From contig NZ_CP013126.1 in assembly GCF_001441165.1 (NCBI RefSeq), forward strand, positions 2,943,551 to 3,007,550: a DNA stretch of 64,000 nucleotides, given 5' to 3'. The DNA comes from Acidipropionibacterium acidipropionici (GTDB lineage Bacteria; Actinomycetota; Actinomycetes; Propionibacteriales; Propionibacteriaceae). Made by a program: the position numbers and the translations under genes. The notes below the pieces were generated by a model that did no database searches, had not been told where the DNA came from, and was given only the letters and a program-made list of their open reading frames with translations. This document shows, piece after piece, positions 41,516 to 50,782 of the stretch. Within the stretch, counting starts at the first letter, position 1. Every line of letters starts with the position of its first letter.

Positions 41516-43495
41516 TCAGCCCTGGTGCTCGGCGGCCACCCTGGCCTCCGCCTTGCGGGTGGTCCAGCGGTAGAGGACCGCCAGCGTCGCGACGAAGATC
41601 ACCACTCCGACGATCCCGGAGAAGTTCTCGTACCCGCCGGTGAGGAAACTCAGGGCGAGCGGGGCGTCGGATCCGGTGGCCGCGACGATGCCCGCGTAGA
41701 TCACGCCGAAGATCGACTCTCCGACGATGAGGCCGGTGGCCAGCAGGATCCCGGTGCGCTTCTTCTCGTCCACGTCGCCGTTGGTGTGGGAGGCCCAGCG
41801 GTTGTACAGGGCTCCGACGGCGGCACCGATCGGGATGGTCAGCGAGAGGGTGATGGGCAGGTACATGCCCATGCCCACCGCCAGCGGCGGCAGGCTGAAC
41901 CGCCTGTTGCTGGTCTTCGACAGCACCTCGTCGATGACGATGATGACGGCGCCGATCGCGGCGCCCAGTCCGATGAGTCCCCAGTCGAGGTCGCCGCCGA
42001 AGACGCCCTTGGCCAGTGAGGAGATGAGAGCGGCCTGCGGGGCCGCCAGGGCGTTCTCCCCGGCACCGGGGGCCCCGAGGAATCCGAAGGCCCTCTGCAT
42101 GAGGTCCATCACCGGGGGGATGATCGCCGATCCGAAGACCACGCCGATGATGAGGGCGACCTGCTGCTTCCACGGGGTGGATCCGACCAGCTGGCCGGTC
42201 TTGAGGTCCTGGAGGTTGTCGTTGGAGATGGTGCCGATGCCGAAGACGATCGCGGCGGTGAACAGGGTGTAGGCGATGAGGGCGGCACTGTGCTCGGCGT
42301 CGGCCTGGCCGTAGACGCCCTTGATGATGACTGCGGCGATGAGGACGACGAGGATGCCCACACCGGAGATCGGGGAGTTGGAGGCGCCGATGAGACCGGC
42401 CATGTAGCCGCACACCGAGGCGACCACCAGGCCGATGAGAAGGGTGAAGACGACGCTGACGATCACGATCCCGGCGATGCCGCCGTGCAGCACGGTGCCG
42501 GAGGCGAAGTCCCACAGCAGGAAGGCGATCGGGATCATGCACACGATGGTGACGATGGCCACGATGTTGATCGGGATGTCGCGCTCGGTGATCGGGACCT
42601 GGCCGCCGCTGCGGCGGGTGCGGGCGGAGACGACGGCCTCCTTGATGCCCTTGACGATGGGCCCGATGATCTTGAGCAGGGTCCAGATGGCGGCGATGGC
42701 GATGCAGCCGGCGCCGATGAAGCGGACGTCGCTGCTGAAGACGGTGCCGACGACGTCCTCCCAGCCCTTCCCGGCGAGTTTGCCGGAGGTGCGCATCGGC
42801 AGCAGCACGCCGTAGGAGATGATCATGCCGATGAACATGGCGATGCCGACGGTCAGCCCGACGCCCATCAGGGCCATCGACAGGCTGGCACCCACCATGG
42901 TGCCGCCGTTGCCGGTGCGGAAGGTCTTGGACACCTCGGACTTCACCAGCCCGAAGTCGGAGGCCAGCACATATCCCGCCGAGCTCAGTGCGCCGGCGAG
43001 GATGACCTTGATGCCCACCTTGTTGGCGGCGGCTCCCTCATGGGTGTCGCCGACCTTGAGCACCTCGGCGCCGGCGACCCCCTCGGGGTAGGGCAGGTCG
43101 GAGCCGGTGACCAGGGCGCGACGCAGCGGGATCGAGTACATCACGCCGAGCAGGCCGCCGACCGCGCAGACCGCCGCGGTGGTCCAGTAGGGGAAGCCCT
43201 GCCACCATCCGACCATCACCAGGCCGGGCAGCACGAAGATGATGGCCGACAGGGTGCCGGCCGCCGAGGCGATGGTCTGGACGATGTTGTTCTCGACGAT
43301 GGTGTGGTTGGAGAACCTGTGGAGGACGGCCATCGAGATGACCGCGGCTGGGATCGAGGTGGCGAAGGTCAGTCCCACCTTGAGACCGAGATAGACATTG
43401 GCGGCCGTGAAGATCAACGTGATGAGCGCGCCGAGGATGACGGCGCGCACTGTGAGTTCACGAACCTGCGACGATGACCGGTCCGATTGAGACAT
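41516..43495 (-). CDS. OPT-family oligopeptide transporter
   Basis: The 659-residue integral membrane protein has about 15 hydrophobic segments and OPT signatures: N-V-Y-L-G-L-K-V-G near residue 33, P-Y-W-T-T-A-A-V-C-A-V-G-G near 103, and Y-P-E-G-V-A near 137. Bacterial OPT proteins import oligopeptides or metal-chelate complexes by proton coupling. The substrate is unknown. GAGGAG precedes the ATG. It heads the unit with DUF5998 and the phosphodiesterase; this link is positional only. Confidence 0.88.
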   Translation of the reverse strand: MSQSDRSSSQVRELTVRAVILGALITLIFTAANVYLGLKVGLTFATSIPAAVISMAVLHRFSNHTIVENNIVQTIASAAGTLSAIIFVLPGLVMVGWWQGFPYWTTAAVCAVGGLLGVMYSIPLRRALVTGSDLPYPEGVAGAEVLKVGDTHEGAAANKVGIKVILAGALSSAGYVLASDFGLVKSEVSKTFRTGNGGTMVGASLSMALMGVGLTVGIAMFIGMIISYGVLLPMRTSGKLAGKGWEDVVGTVFSSDVRFIGAGCIAIAAIWTLLKIIGPIVKGIKEAVVSARTRRSGGQVPITERDIPINIVAIVTIVCMIPIAFLLWDFASGTVLHGGIAGIVIVSVVFTLLIGLVVASVCGYMAGLIGASNSPISGVGILVVLIAAVIIKGVYGQADAEHSAALIAYTLFTAAIVFGIGTISNDNLQDLKTGQLVGSTPWKQQVALIIGVVFGSAIIPPVMDLMQRAFGFLGAPGAGENALAAPQAALISSLAKGVFGGDLDWGLIGLGAAIGAVIIVIDEVLSKTSNRRFSLPPLAVGMGMYLPITLSLTIPIGAAVGALYNRWASHTNGDVDEKKRTGILLATGLIVGESIFGVIYAGIVAATGSDAPLALSFLTGGYENFSGIVGVVIFVATLAVLYRWTTRKAEARVAAEHQG

Positions 43496-43639
43496 GGGCG
43501 GATACTCCTCGATTCAGAAACAAGCCCGGCTCACTATGCCACTCCGGGCATCCACCGACACCACCGGAGCGATGGATTGCTCCCCTGCGCAGTCCACGGG
43601 CCGTGCGCCGGATCGGTGCTGATCGTGGCCCCGATGCTC

Positions 43640-43645
43640 TATGGT
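43640..43645 (+). promoter_or_regulatory. Putative -10 element for leaderless App1 gene
   Basis: TATGGT lies 7 nt before the ATG at 43653, with CGTGGCC between and no ribosome site. Confidence 0.5.
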
Positions 43646-43652
43646 CGTGGCC

Positions 43653-44711
43653 ATGACCAACCGGCCCTTCATCGGCGCTCGGATCGAGGAGGCTCTGACG
43701 CGCCGCCTCAATCGGATCCTGGCACGGCGGGGCTGGGTCAACTCCATCATCCCGTTCTACGGCTACGGATCGCAGTCCCGGATCAGGGTGCTGGCCAGGG
43801 TCGTGCTGGCCCCTCCGCTGGGGCGAACCATCCTGGGCCGGGTCGCCGACGACTTCCTCTCGCAGCGCGGCTGGCGCAATTTCATCGGGCTGCCCAGCCC
43901 GCGCTCCGAGGTGGGCATCGACCTGCCGGGTGGCCGCCAGGAGGTCCGATCGGACCGGGGCGGGTATGTGGACCTGCGCTTCCCGAATCCGGGCCTGACC
44001 CCCGGATGGCACGAGGTGGCGCTGCACGGACCGGGCGACTCGCACTCCTCGGCCAGGGTCCTGGTCGTGGGTCCGGACCAGGACTTCGGCCTCATCTCCG
44101 ACATCGACGACACCGTGATCTCCACCTCCCTGCCGAGGCTGCTCATCGCGGCCTGGAACTCCTTCGTGCGCACCGAGCAGGCGCGCCAGCCGATCCCCGG
44201 AATGGCGCGGATGTATCAGCGACTGCTGGCCGATCACCCGGACGCCCCGGTGATCTACGTGTCCACCGGGGCGTGGAACACCTACCCCTTCCTCACCCGC
44301 TTCCTGGCCCGCCACGGATATCCCACCGGGCCGCTGCTGCTCACCGACTGGGGTCCGACGAACACCGGGTGGTTCAGGTCGGGAACAGACCACAAACGGG
44401 AGGCGATGCGCGAGGTCGCCCGCGCCTTCCCCAACGTCCGCTGGGTGCTGGTCGGCGACGACGGTCAGCACGACGTCGCCCTGTACACGGAGTTCGACCG
44501 GGATCATCCCGATCGGGTGCGGGCGATCGCGATCCGCGAGCTCACACCCACCGAGCAGGTGCTGGCGCACGGCACCGCCGCCGGTATGGAGGGCGGCCGG
44601 CACCGGCTGCGGGCGGCCGGCCCGGCACCGCTGGTCAGGGCCCCCGACGGTGACCTTCTGTACCCTCCCCTCAGGAGCGTGCTCGCACGGGCGGGGCAGG
44701 ACGGCGACTGA
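43653..44711 (+). CDS. App1-family phosphatase (phosphatidate phosphatase-like)
   Basis: The 352-residue protein has an N-terminal region of unknown fold and a C-terminal App1/DUF2183 domain of the HAD superfamily, with the catalytic I-S-D-I-D-D-T-V-I-S-T-S (D-x-D-x-T), the V-Y-V-S-T-G-A-W-N motif and V-L-V-G-D-D-G-Q-H-D. App1-type enzymes dephosphorylate phosphatidate in fungi; in bacteria they are predicted to act on phospholipid or phosphorylated sugar. An ATG 12 nt earlier (43641) overlaps the presumed -10 box. Confidence 0.82.
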   Translation: MTNRPFIGARIEEALTRRLNRILARRGWVNSIIPFYGYGSQSRIRVLARVVLAPPLGRTILGRVADDFLSQRGWRNFIGLPSPRSEVGIDLPGGRQEVRSDRGGYVDLRFPNPGLTPGWHEVALHGPGDSHSSARVLVVGPDQDFGLISDIDDTVISTSLPRLLIAAWNSFVRTEQARQPIPGMARMYQRLLADHPDAPVIYVSTGAWNTYPFLTRFLARHGYPTGPLLLTDWGPTNTGWFRSGTDHKREAMREVARAFPNVRWVLVGDDGQHDVALYTEFDRDHPDRVRAIAIRELTPTEQVLAHGTAAGMEGGRHRLRAAGPAPLVRAPDGDLLYPPLRSVLARAGQDGD

Positions 44712-44821
44712 CCCGTCCGGGTGCGACATGTCAGGGGCGGGTCGCCGGGTGTCGGTGAGATCGGCCACAATGAGGGGCGCCGCGGCGAGTGCGCGGCCCA
44801 CGGGAGGAGCAGGACAGTTCG

Positions 44822-47344
44822 ATGGCACGATCGACCGCCGATGACGAGTTCACCGAGAACATCATCGATGTGGACGTCTCCAGCGAGATGGAGAACAGCT
44901 ACCTGGAGTACGCCTACTCGGTGATCTACTCACGGGCGCTGCCCGACGCCCGCGACGGACTCAAACCCGTCCAACGGCGGATCCTCTACACCATGGGCGA
45001 TATGGGCGTCCGCCCCGACCGGCCCCACGTGAAGTCGGCCCGCGTGGTCGGCCAGGTGATGGGCCAGCTCCATCCCCACGGGGACTCCGCCATCTACGAC
45101 GCCCTGGTGAGGATGGCCCAGCCATGGGCGATGCGGCTGCCGCTCATCGACGGCCACGGCAACTTCGGTGCCCTGGACGCCGGCCCCGCGGCGATGCGGT
45201 ACACGGAGTGCCGGATGGCTCCGGCGGCCTCGGCGATGATCGCGGGCCTGGACGAGGACACCGTCGATTTCGTGCCGAACTACGACGGCAAGGAGACCGA
45301 GCCCGGGGTGCTGCCGGCCGCCTTCCCGAACCTGCTGGTCAACGGCGCCTCGGGGATCGCGGTCGGGATGGCCACCAATATGCCTCCCCACAACCTCGTG
45401 GAGGTGGTCGCCGCGCTGCGGCACATGCTCGACCACCCCGACGCAGACCTGGACGCCATCATGAGGTTCATCCCCGGACCCGACCTTCCCACCGGCGGGC
45501 GGATCATCGGTCTGGACGGGATCCGGGACGCCTACCGCACCGGTCGGGGCACCTTCCGGATCCGGGCCACGAGCACCATCGAAAGGGTGTCGCCGCGCCG
45601 TCAGGGCATCGTCGTGACCGCCCTGCCGTACATGGTCGGCCCCGAGAAGATCATCGACCAGCTCAAGACGCTGGTGCAGTCCAAGAAGATCACCGGCATC
45701 GCCGACGTCAAGGACCTCACCGACCTCGCCAACGGCACCCGACTGGTCATCGAGATCAAGAACGGCATCAACGCCGAGGCGATGCTCCAGCGGCTCTACA
45801 GGCTGACCAAGCTCGAGGACACCTTCGGCATCAACAACGTCGCCCTGGTCGAGGGTCAGCCGCGCACCCTCGGACTGATGGAGCTGCTGCAGGTCTACCT
45901 TGACCACCGGCTCGACGTCACCCTGCGCCGCACCCGCTTCCAGCTGCGCAAGGCCACCGACCGCCTCCACCTGGTGGAGGGGCTGCTCACCGCGATCCTC
46001 GACATCGACGACGTCATCGCCATCATCCGGTCCTCCGAGGACGTCGGTGAGGCGCGGACCCGCCTCATGGACGCCTTCGACCTGGACGAGGTGCAGACCA
46101 ACTACATCCTCGACATGCAGCTGCGCCGCCTCACGAAGCTGTCGCGGATCGAGTTGGAGTCCGAGCGCGACGACCTGCGGGCCGAGATCGACAGGCTCAC
46201 GCGGATCGTCACCGACGACCGCAGGCTGCGCAAGGTGGTCTCCCAGGAGCTCGCCGAGATCGCCAAGAGCTACGGGACCCCGCGCCGCACCGTGCTGCTC
46301 GGATCCTCGGGTGCCACTGAGGCCGCCGCCGGCCCCCTCGAGGTGCCCGACGACCCCACCTGGGTGCTGCTGTCGGCCACCGGCCGCATCGCCCGGATCG
46401 ACACCGCCGACGGCCTGCCCTCCACCGGGCCGCGCGCCAAGCACGACGTCATCGTGTCGTCGGCGCGCACCACGGCCCGCGGGGATTTCGGCGTCCTCAC
46501 CTCGACCGGCCGGCTCATCAGGGCCCGGGCCATCGATCTGGTCGATCTGCCGGCCACCGCGAACGCCCCGTCGCTGACCGGCGGCACGCCCGTGGCCGAG
46601 CTCGTCCAGCTGGAGAAGGGCGAACAGGTCATCGCGGTCACCGGCCTGTCCGGCCAGGGCCCGGCCCTGGCACTGGGCACCCGCGACGGCGTCGTCAAGA
46701 GGGTCAATCCGGAGATCACCGGCCAGGACTGGTGGGAGGTCATCGCCCTCAAGGGGGACGACCGGGTGGTCGGTGCCGCCGAACTGGATCCCGACTCCCC
46801 CGAGGACACCCAGCTGTGCTTCATCACGGAGTCGGCGAGCCTGCTGCACTTCAGCGCCTCCCTGGTGCGCCCCCAGGGCCGCAAGGGCTCGGGCGTGGCG
46901 GGCATCAGGTCCGCCTCACCGGTGATCTTCTTCGGAGCGGTGCCGGCCGCCGACGCGGTGGTCGTCACCGGTGCCGACGACACCGGGGAAACGACGGGGT
47001 CGGCGTCGGTGAAGGTGACCGATCTGTCCCGCTTCCCCGCCAAGGGGCGGGCCACGGGAGGGGTGCGGTGCCACCGCTTCCTGCGCACCGAGACCCGCCT
47101 GCTGCTGGCCTGGGCCGGCCGTCGGCCCGCGGTGGCCTGCGGAGCCACGGGCAAGCCCGTCGAACTGCCCGACGCCAACGACCGGCGCGACGGCTCCGGC
47201 GACCAGCTCCCCGCTCCGATCACCGCCGTGGCCTCCCGCGGCACCGGTACCGAGCCCGGGCCGGAGACATCCTCGCCCTCCCCCGATCCGGTGGACAGGC
47301 GACCCGAGCAGGCTGATCAGCCGGATCTGTTCGGCGACAACTAG
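44822..47344 (+). CDS. parC: DNA topoisomerase IV subunit A
   Basis: The 840-residue type IIA topoisomerase subunit holds the breakage-reunion Tyr in M-R-Y-T-E-C-R and the quinolone-determining region with H-V-K-S-A-R-V-V-G and H-P-H-G-D-S-A-I-Y-D, i.e. a wild-type-looking Ser/Asp pair. The C-terminal beta-propeller lacks a canonical gyrase Q-R-R-G-G-K-G box and ends in a charged tail, which favours ParC over GyrA. It decatenates daughter chromosomes with ParE (50.8-52.9 kb, opposite strand). An extra GGAGGAG lies 12 nt further upstream than usual. Confidence 0.9.
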   Translation: MARSTADDEFTENIIDVDVSSEMENSYLEYAYSVIYSRALPDARDGLKPVQRRILYTMGDMGVRPDRPHVKSARVVGQVMGQLHPHGDSAIYDALVRMAQPWAMRLPLIDGHGNFGALDAGPAAMRYTECRMAPAASAMIAGLDEDTVDFVPNYDGKETEPGVLPAAFPNLLVNGASGIAVGMATNMPPHNLVEVVAALRHMLDHPDADLDAIMRFIPGPDLPTGGRIIGLDGIRDAYRTGRGTFRIRATSTIERVSPRRQGIVVTALPYMVGPEKIIDQLKTLVQSKKITGIADVKDLTDLANGTRLVIEIKNGINAEAMLQRLYRLTKLEDTFGINNVALVEGQPRTLGLMELLQVYLDHRLDVTLRRTRFQLRKATDRLHLVEGLLTAILDIDDVIAIIRSSEDVGEARTRLMDAFDLDEVQTNYILDMQLRRLTKLSRIELESERDDLRAEIDRLTRIVTDDRRLRKVVSQELAEIAKSYGTPRRTVLLGSSGATEAAAGPLEVPDDPTWVLLSATGRIARIDTADGLPSTGPRAKHDVIVSSARTTARGDFGVLTSTGRLIRARAIDLVDLPATANAPSLTGGTPVAELVQLEKGEQVIAVTGLSGQGPALALGTRDGVVKRVNPEITGQDWWEVIALKGDDRVVGAAELDPDSPEDTQLCFITESASLLHFSASLVRPQGRKGSGVAGIRSASPVIFFGAVPAADAVVVTGADDTGETTGSASVKVTDLSRFPAKGRATGGVRCHRFLRTETRLLLAWAGRRPAVACGATGKPVELPDANDRRDGSGDQLPAPITAVASRGTGTEPGPETSSPSPDPVDRRPEQADQPDLFGDN

Positions 47345-47400
47345 GCGACACACCGTCCACCTGGATCCGCCTCCGATGGCCCCTGTGGTCCGAATGTGAG

Positions 47401-47406
47401 TAATCT
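47401..47406 (+). promoter_or_regulatory. Putative -10 element for leaderless carbonic anhydrase gene
   Basis: TAATCT is 7 nt before the ATG at 47414, with no ribosome site between. Confidence 0.55.
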
Positions 47407-47413
47407 GACGCCC

Positions 47414-47899
47414 ATGGGATTCAACGACCTCCTCGCGGGGAACACCCGCTATGCCGCCGACTTCCAGAGTGCTGGAGTGCCGGGCAGAGCGGCCCGTGGG
47501 GTGGCCGTGGTCACCTGCATGGATTCCCGGCTCGATCCCCTGGCGATGCTCGACCTGAAGGTCGGCGACGCGAAGGTCCTTCGGACCCCGGGGGGCAGGG
47601 TCACCCCTGAGGTGGTCACCGGCCTGGTGGTCGGCGTCCATCTCCTCGGGGTGGAACGCATCATGGTGATCGCCCACAGCAGGTGTGCGATGGCCTCGGG
47701 GGACGATACCCAGATCGCTGACGCGATCGCCAGTGCCGACGGCGCCCAGGTGCACGGCATGGCGATCGGCGCCTCGACCGACCAGGCCGCCGCGCTCGCC
47801 TTCGACGTGTCAGTGCTCCGGGCGAATCCCCTCATCCCCGCCGAGGTGGGGGGCTTCATGTACGACGTCGACACCGGCATCATCGCCCAGGTCCACTGA
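47414..47899 (+). CDS. Beta-class carbonic anhydrase
   Basis: The 161-residue enzyme interconverts CO2 and bicarbonate in the cytosol. The zinc ligands are visible: Cys in V-V-T-C-M-D-S-R and the H-S-R-C pair. Asp and Arg of C-M-D-S-R-L form the active-site dyad. Bicarbonate supply is of interest in propionic bacteria, which fix CO2 in the Wood-Werkman cycle. A GTG at 47396 would be an alternative start but falls on the presumed promoter. Confidence 0.9.
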   Translation: MGFNDLLAGNTRYAADFQSAGVPGRAARGVAVVTCMDSRLDPLAMLDLKVGDAKVLRTPGGRVTPEVVTGLVVGVHLLGVERIMVIAHSRCAMASGDDTQIADAIASADGAQVHGMAIGASTDQAAALAFDVSVLRANPLIPAEVGGFMYDVDTGIIAQVH

Positions 47900-47923
47900 C
47901 ACCCGACGATCCAGGAGAACAGG

Positions 47924-49333
47924 ATGAACGACAATCCGGGCAATCAGCCCTGGGGACCCAACAATCAGGGCCAGTGGCAGCCCAACAGCGGCTCCGATCC
48001 CCAGAGCTGGGGGTCGCCGAACCAGCAGCCGCAGAACTGGCAGTCCCCCTCCCAGCAGTCCTGGTCCGATCAGGGTCAGGGCCAGCAGCCGGGACAGGCC
48101 GGCCCCTACGACGGCGCCACCCAGACCTGGCCCGCCGCCGATCAGAACAGCTGGGGGTCGGCGAACGACCCGAACCAGGGTCAGTGGTCCGGCCAGCAGC
48201 AGCCCGGGCAGGGCTCCCCCACCTGGGACAACACCGGCCAGCAGGCCCAGTGGGCCTCCCAGCCGCCCAACGGCGGTGCCGGCGGACCGGGAGCCCCCGG
48301 CGGCCAGGGAGGATCCCGCAAGGGTCTGGGGATCGGCATCGCGATCGTCGCCGTGGTCCTGGTGGCCGCGATCGGCCTGGCATTCTTCCTGGTCAATCGC
48401 AACAAGAGCGACTCGGCCGGCGGCTCGAGCTCGAAGTCGGCGAATCCGAATGCCATCATCGACAAGCCCGACGCGGCCCTCAAGGACTACTTCGACGCCC
48501 TCATCAAGGGAGATGCCAAGCGCGCCCTCAAGTACGGCAGCAGCACCAACACGGGCTCCTCGAAGTACCTCACCAATGAGATGCTGAAGGCCTCTCAGAA
48601 GGCCAACCCGATCTCCTCGGTGGAGATCTCCGGGGACACCTCTTCGGACTCCTCGGCCTCGCTGTCGGCCGACTACAACATCGGCGACGAGTCGGTGACC
48701 GCCACCTACCGCATGTACCGCAGCGGCAAGGGCAGCCGGTGGCAGATGTCGCGGGCGGCCTCCGACGTCGACCTGTCGACGCTGGGCAGCGACACGCTGA
48801 AGATCAACGGCGTCAGCGTCAAGGCGGAGAAGATCTCGCTCTTCCCGGGCGGCTACACCTTCGACTCCGGGAACGACTACATCAAGTACGGATCCGACGA
48901 TGATTCCACGATATACGTCAAGGACCCCTCGTCCTACGTCTCCTCCTACAATCTGAAGCCCGACCTCACTACGAAGGGCGTCCAGACCTACAAGGATCTG
49001 GTGAAGGCCAAGCTGACCAGCTGCCTGGCCTCCCACAAGATCCGCCCCGACGGCTGCCCCTTCTACTCCCCGTCCACGACCAACCAGGGTTCCAAGATCA
49101 CCGAGGGCTCGCTCAACTACACCTCGTCGACCCTCAACAGCATCGACTCGTCGAGCCCGCGCCTGGACTCCGGCACGACGAAGGCCAAGGCCTACCTGTA
49201 CCTCAGCGTCCGGGTGACCGGAAAGGCCGTCAACTCCAGCGGCCAGACGGTCAACGTCTCGGGCACCGCGTCGACGACCGGCAATTACCCGGTGGTCGAT
49301 TTCGGCACCGAGAAGCCGACCCTCACCTGGTGA
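47924..49333 (+). CDS. Gln/Trp/Pro-rich single-pass membrane protein with surface domain
   Basis: The 469-residue protein has a low-complexity N-terminus (about 130 residues rich in Gln, Asn, Trp, Pro, Gly), one membrane helix (I-G-I-A-I-V-A-V-V-L-V-A-A-I-G-L-A-F-F-L), and an extracellular part of about 310 residues. The latter has a D-A-L-I-K-G-D-A-K-R-A-L helix typical of small NTF2-like stress domains and a L-T-S-C-L-A-S-H-K-I-R-P-D-G-C-P-F segment, in which two cysteines may form a disulfide; this pattern is common in actinobacterial surface proteins. No catalytic motif is recognised. AGGAGAACAGG precedes the ATG. Confidence 0.72.
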   Translation: MNDNPGNQPWGPNNQGQWQPNSGSDPQSWGSPNQQPQNWQSPSQQSWSDQGQGQQPGQAGPYDGATQTWPAADQNSWGSANDPNQGQWSGQQQPGQGSPTWDNTGQQAQWASQPPNGGAGGPGAPGGQGGSRKGLGIGIAIVAVVLVAAIGLAFFLVNRNKSDSAGGSSSKSANPNAIIDKPDAALKDYFDALIKGDAKRALKYGSSTNTGSSKYLTNEMLKASQKANPISSVEISGDTSSDSSASLSADYNIGDESVTATYRMYRSGKGSRWQMSRAASDVDLSTLGSDTLKINGVSVKAEKISLFPGGYTFDSGNDYIKYGSDDDSTIYVKDPSSYVSSYNLKPDLTTKGVQTYKDLVKAKLTSCLASHKIRPDGCPFYSPSTTNQGSKITEGSLNYTSSTLNSIDSSSPRLDSGTTKAKAYLYLSVRVTGKAVNSSGQTVNVSGTASTTGNYPVVDFGTEKPTLTW

Positions 49334-49354
49334 TGTGATCGGCCCGATTCACAG

Positions 49355-49388
49355 CGGAGCCCCGGAACCTCACGGTTCCGGGGCTCCG
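49355..49388. terminator. Terminator between the surface protein gene and the MFS gene
   Basis: Perfect 15-bp arms (49355-49369 and 49374-49388) enclose loop TCAC. It separates two convergent genes and can serve both. Confidence 0.72.
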
Positions 49389-49409
49389 TCGCGTGGGAGG
49401 GGTTGAGCC

Positions 49410-50754
49410 TCATCGGGCGGTGTCCTTGACGGGGATCATGGCCAGCAGCCCGGCGAGCAGGACCACGGCGATCCCGAGGATGCCCCAGTACTGGTTGTTG
49501 TCTCCCCCCGCCGATGAGCCTGCCCATGGTGATGAACAGGCCGAAGAGCAGCGGGGCCAGGAAGGAGACGGCCTTGCCGGTGGTGGCGTAGAGGCCGAAG
49601 ACCTCGCCCTGCATGCCCTGGGGGCAGACCCTGGCCAGGTACGACCGGGAGGCCGACTGGGCGGGCCCCACGAAGGCGCACATCGCCATGCCGAGCACCC
49701 AGAAGACCTTCGCTCCGCCGTCGTGCAGCCAGAAGACGGCGAGTGCGATCGCGATGAGGATGATCAGAGAGCCGATGATGACCCGGCGCGGGCCGATCCG
49801 GTCGTCGAGGAGGCCGAAGGCGATGGTCGACACGCCCGCGACCAGGTTGGCCGCGATGCCGAAGATGAGCACCTGGGCGGAGGTGAATCCGAAGGTCTGC
49901 TTGGCGATGGGGCCGCCGAACTGGAAGACGCCGTTGAGGCCGTCGCGGAACAGCGCCGAGGCGATGAGGAAGACCACGATGCCGCGGTGGGTGCGCCACA
50001 GCCCGGCGACTGACCGGCCCAGCTGCGCGTAGGCCCCCACCAGACCGGTTCCCGGGACGGCGGCGGCCCGGGGACGGTCGCGCAGGATGATGAAGGTGGG
50101 CAGGGTGAGCAGCAGGATCCAGACGGCGCAGAACAGCATGGAGACGCGGATGTCCATGCCGTTGGTGGAGGTGACGCCGAACCATCCGACGTCGGGCTGG
50201 ATCCAGGCGATGTAGATGACCAGCAGGGCGATGATGCCGCCCATGTAGCCCAGGCCCCAGCCGAATCCGGAGATCCTGCCCACCTTCCCGCCGGCTGCGA
50301 CCTCGTCGAGCAGCCCGTTGTACAGGGCACTGCCGACGTCGCTGATCACCGTTCCGAGCCCCAGCAGGACCAGGCCGAGCAACAGGTAGGAGGCCCGGGC
50401 CTGGACGAAGAAGAGGCAGCCGGAGACCAGCGCCAGGGCCCAGGTGAGCCATTTCAGGGTGCTGATGCGATGGCCGCTGCGGTCGGCCCACTGTCCCACG
50501 ACCGGGGCCAGCAGGGCGATGAGCAGTCCGGCCAGGGCCATCGTCCAGGACAGCGAGGTACTGGTGTGGTCGTTGGATCCGAAGGAGTCACTGACGATGT
50601 AGACGCTGAAGACGAAGGTGGTGATGACCGAGTTGAACGGCTGGGTGCCCGGGTCCCACATCGCCCAGCCGAGGATCCGGCGCCGCCGGGCTCGCCGGTC
50701 GGGCTCCGGGGCCGCAGCGGCCTGGTCGACGGGTGTCCCCTGATCAGAACTCAT
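49410..50754 (-). pseudogene. MFS transporter (UMF1/Atg22-like), C-terminus frameshifted
   Basis: The protein should have about 447 residues and twelve membrane segments, with the UMF1-type N-terminal W-A-M-W-D-P-G-T-Q-P-F-N and V-G-Q-W-A-D-R-S-G. The frame is lost near codon 415 in a run of six C (49504-49509, plus strand; five would keep the frame). With the shift, translation reads past the natural stop at 49410 and ends at 49285 with a scrambled, Arg-rich tail that crosses the terminator. The last membrane segment (L-G-I-A-V-V-L-L-A-G-L-L-A-M-I) is thus lost. Family transporters move varied solutes; substrate unknown. Confidence 0.78.
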
Positions 50755-50782
50755 GGACGCTCACGCTAGCGTGTCCGGGCCC

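Noticed and set aside
47396-47413. Upstream GTG as start of the carbonic anhydrase
   Set aside because: It would overlap the TAATCT box placed 7 nt before the ATG, and the added six residues are not family-like.
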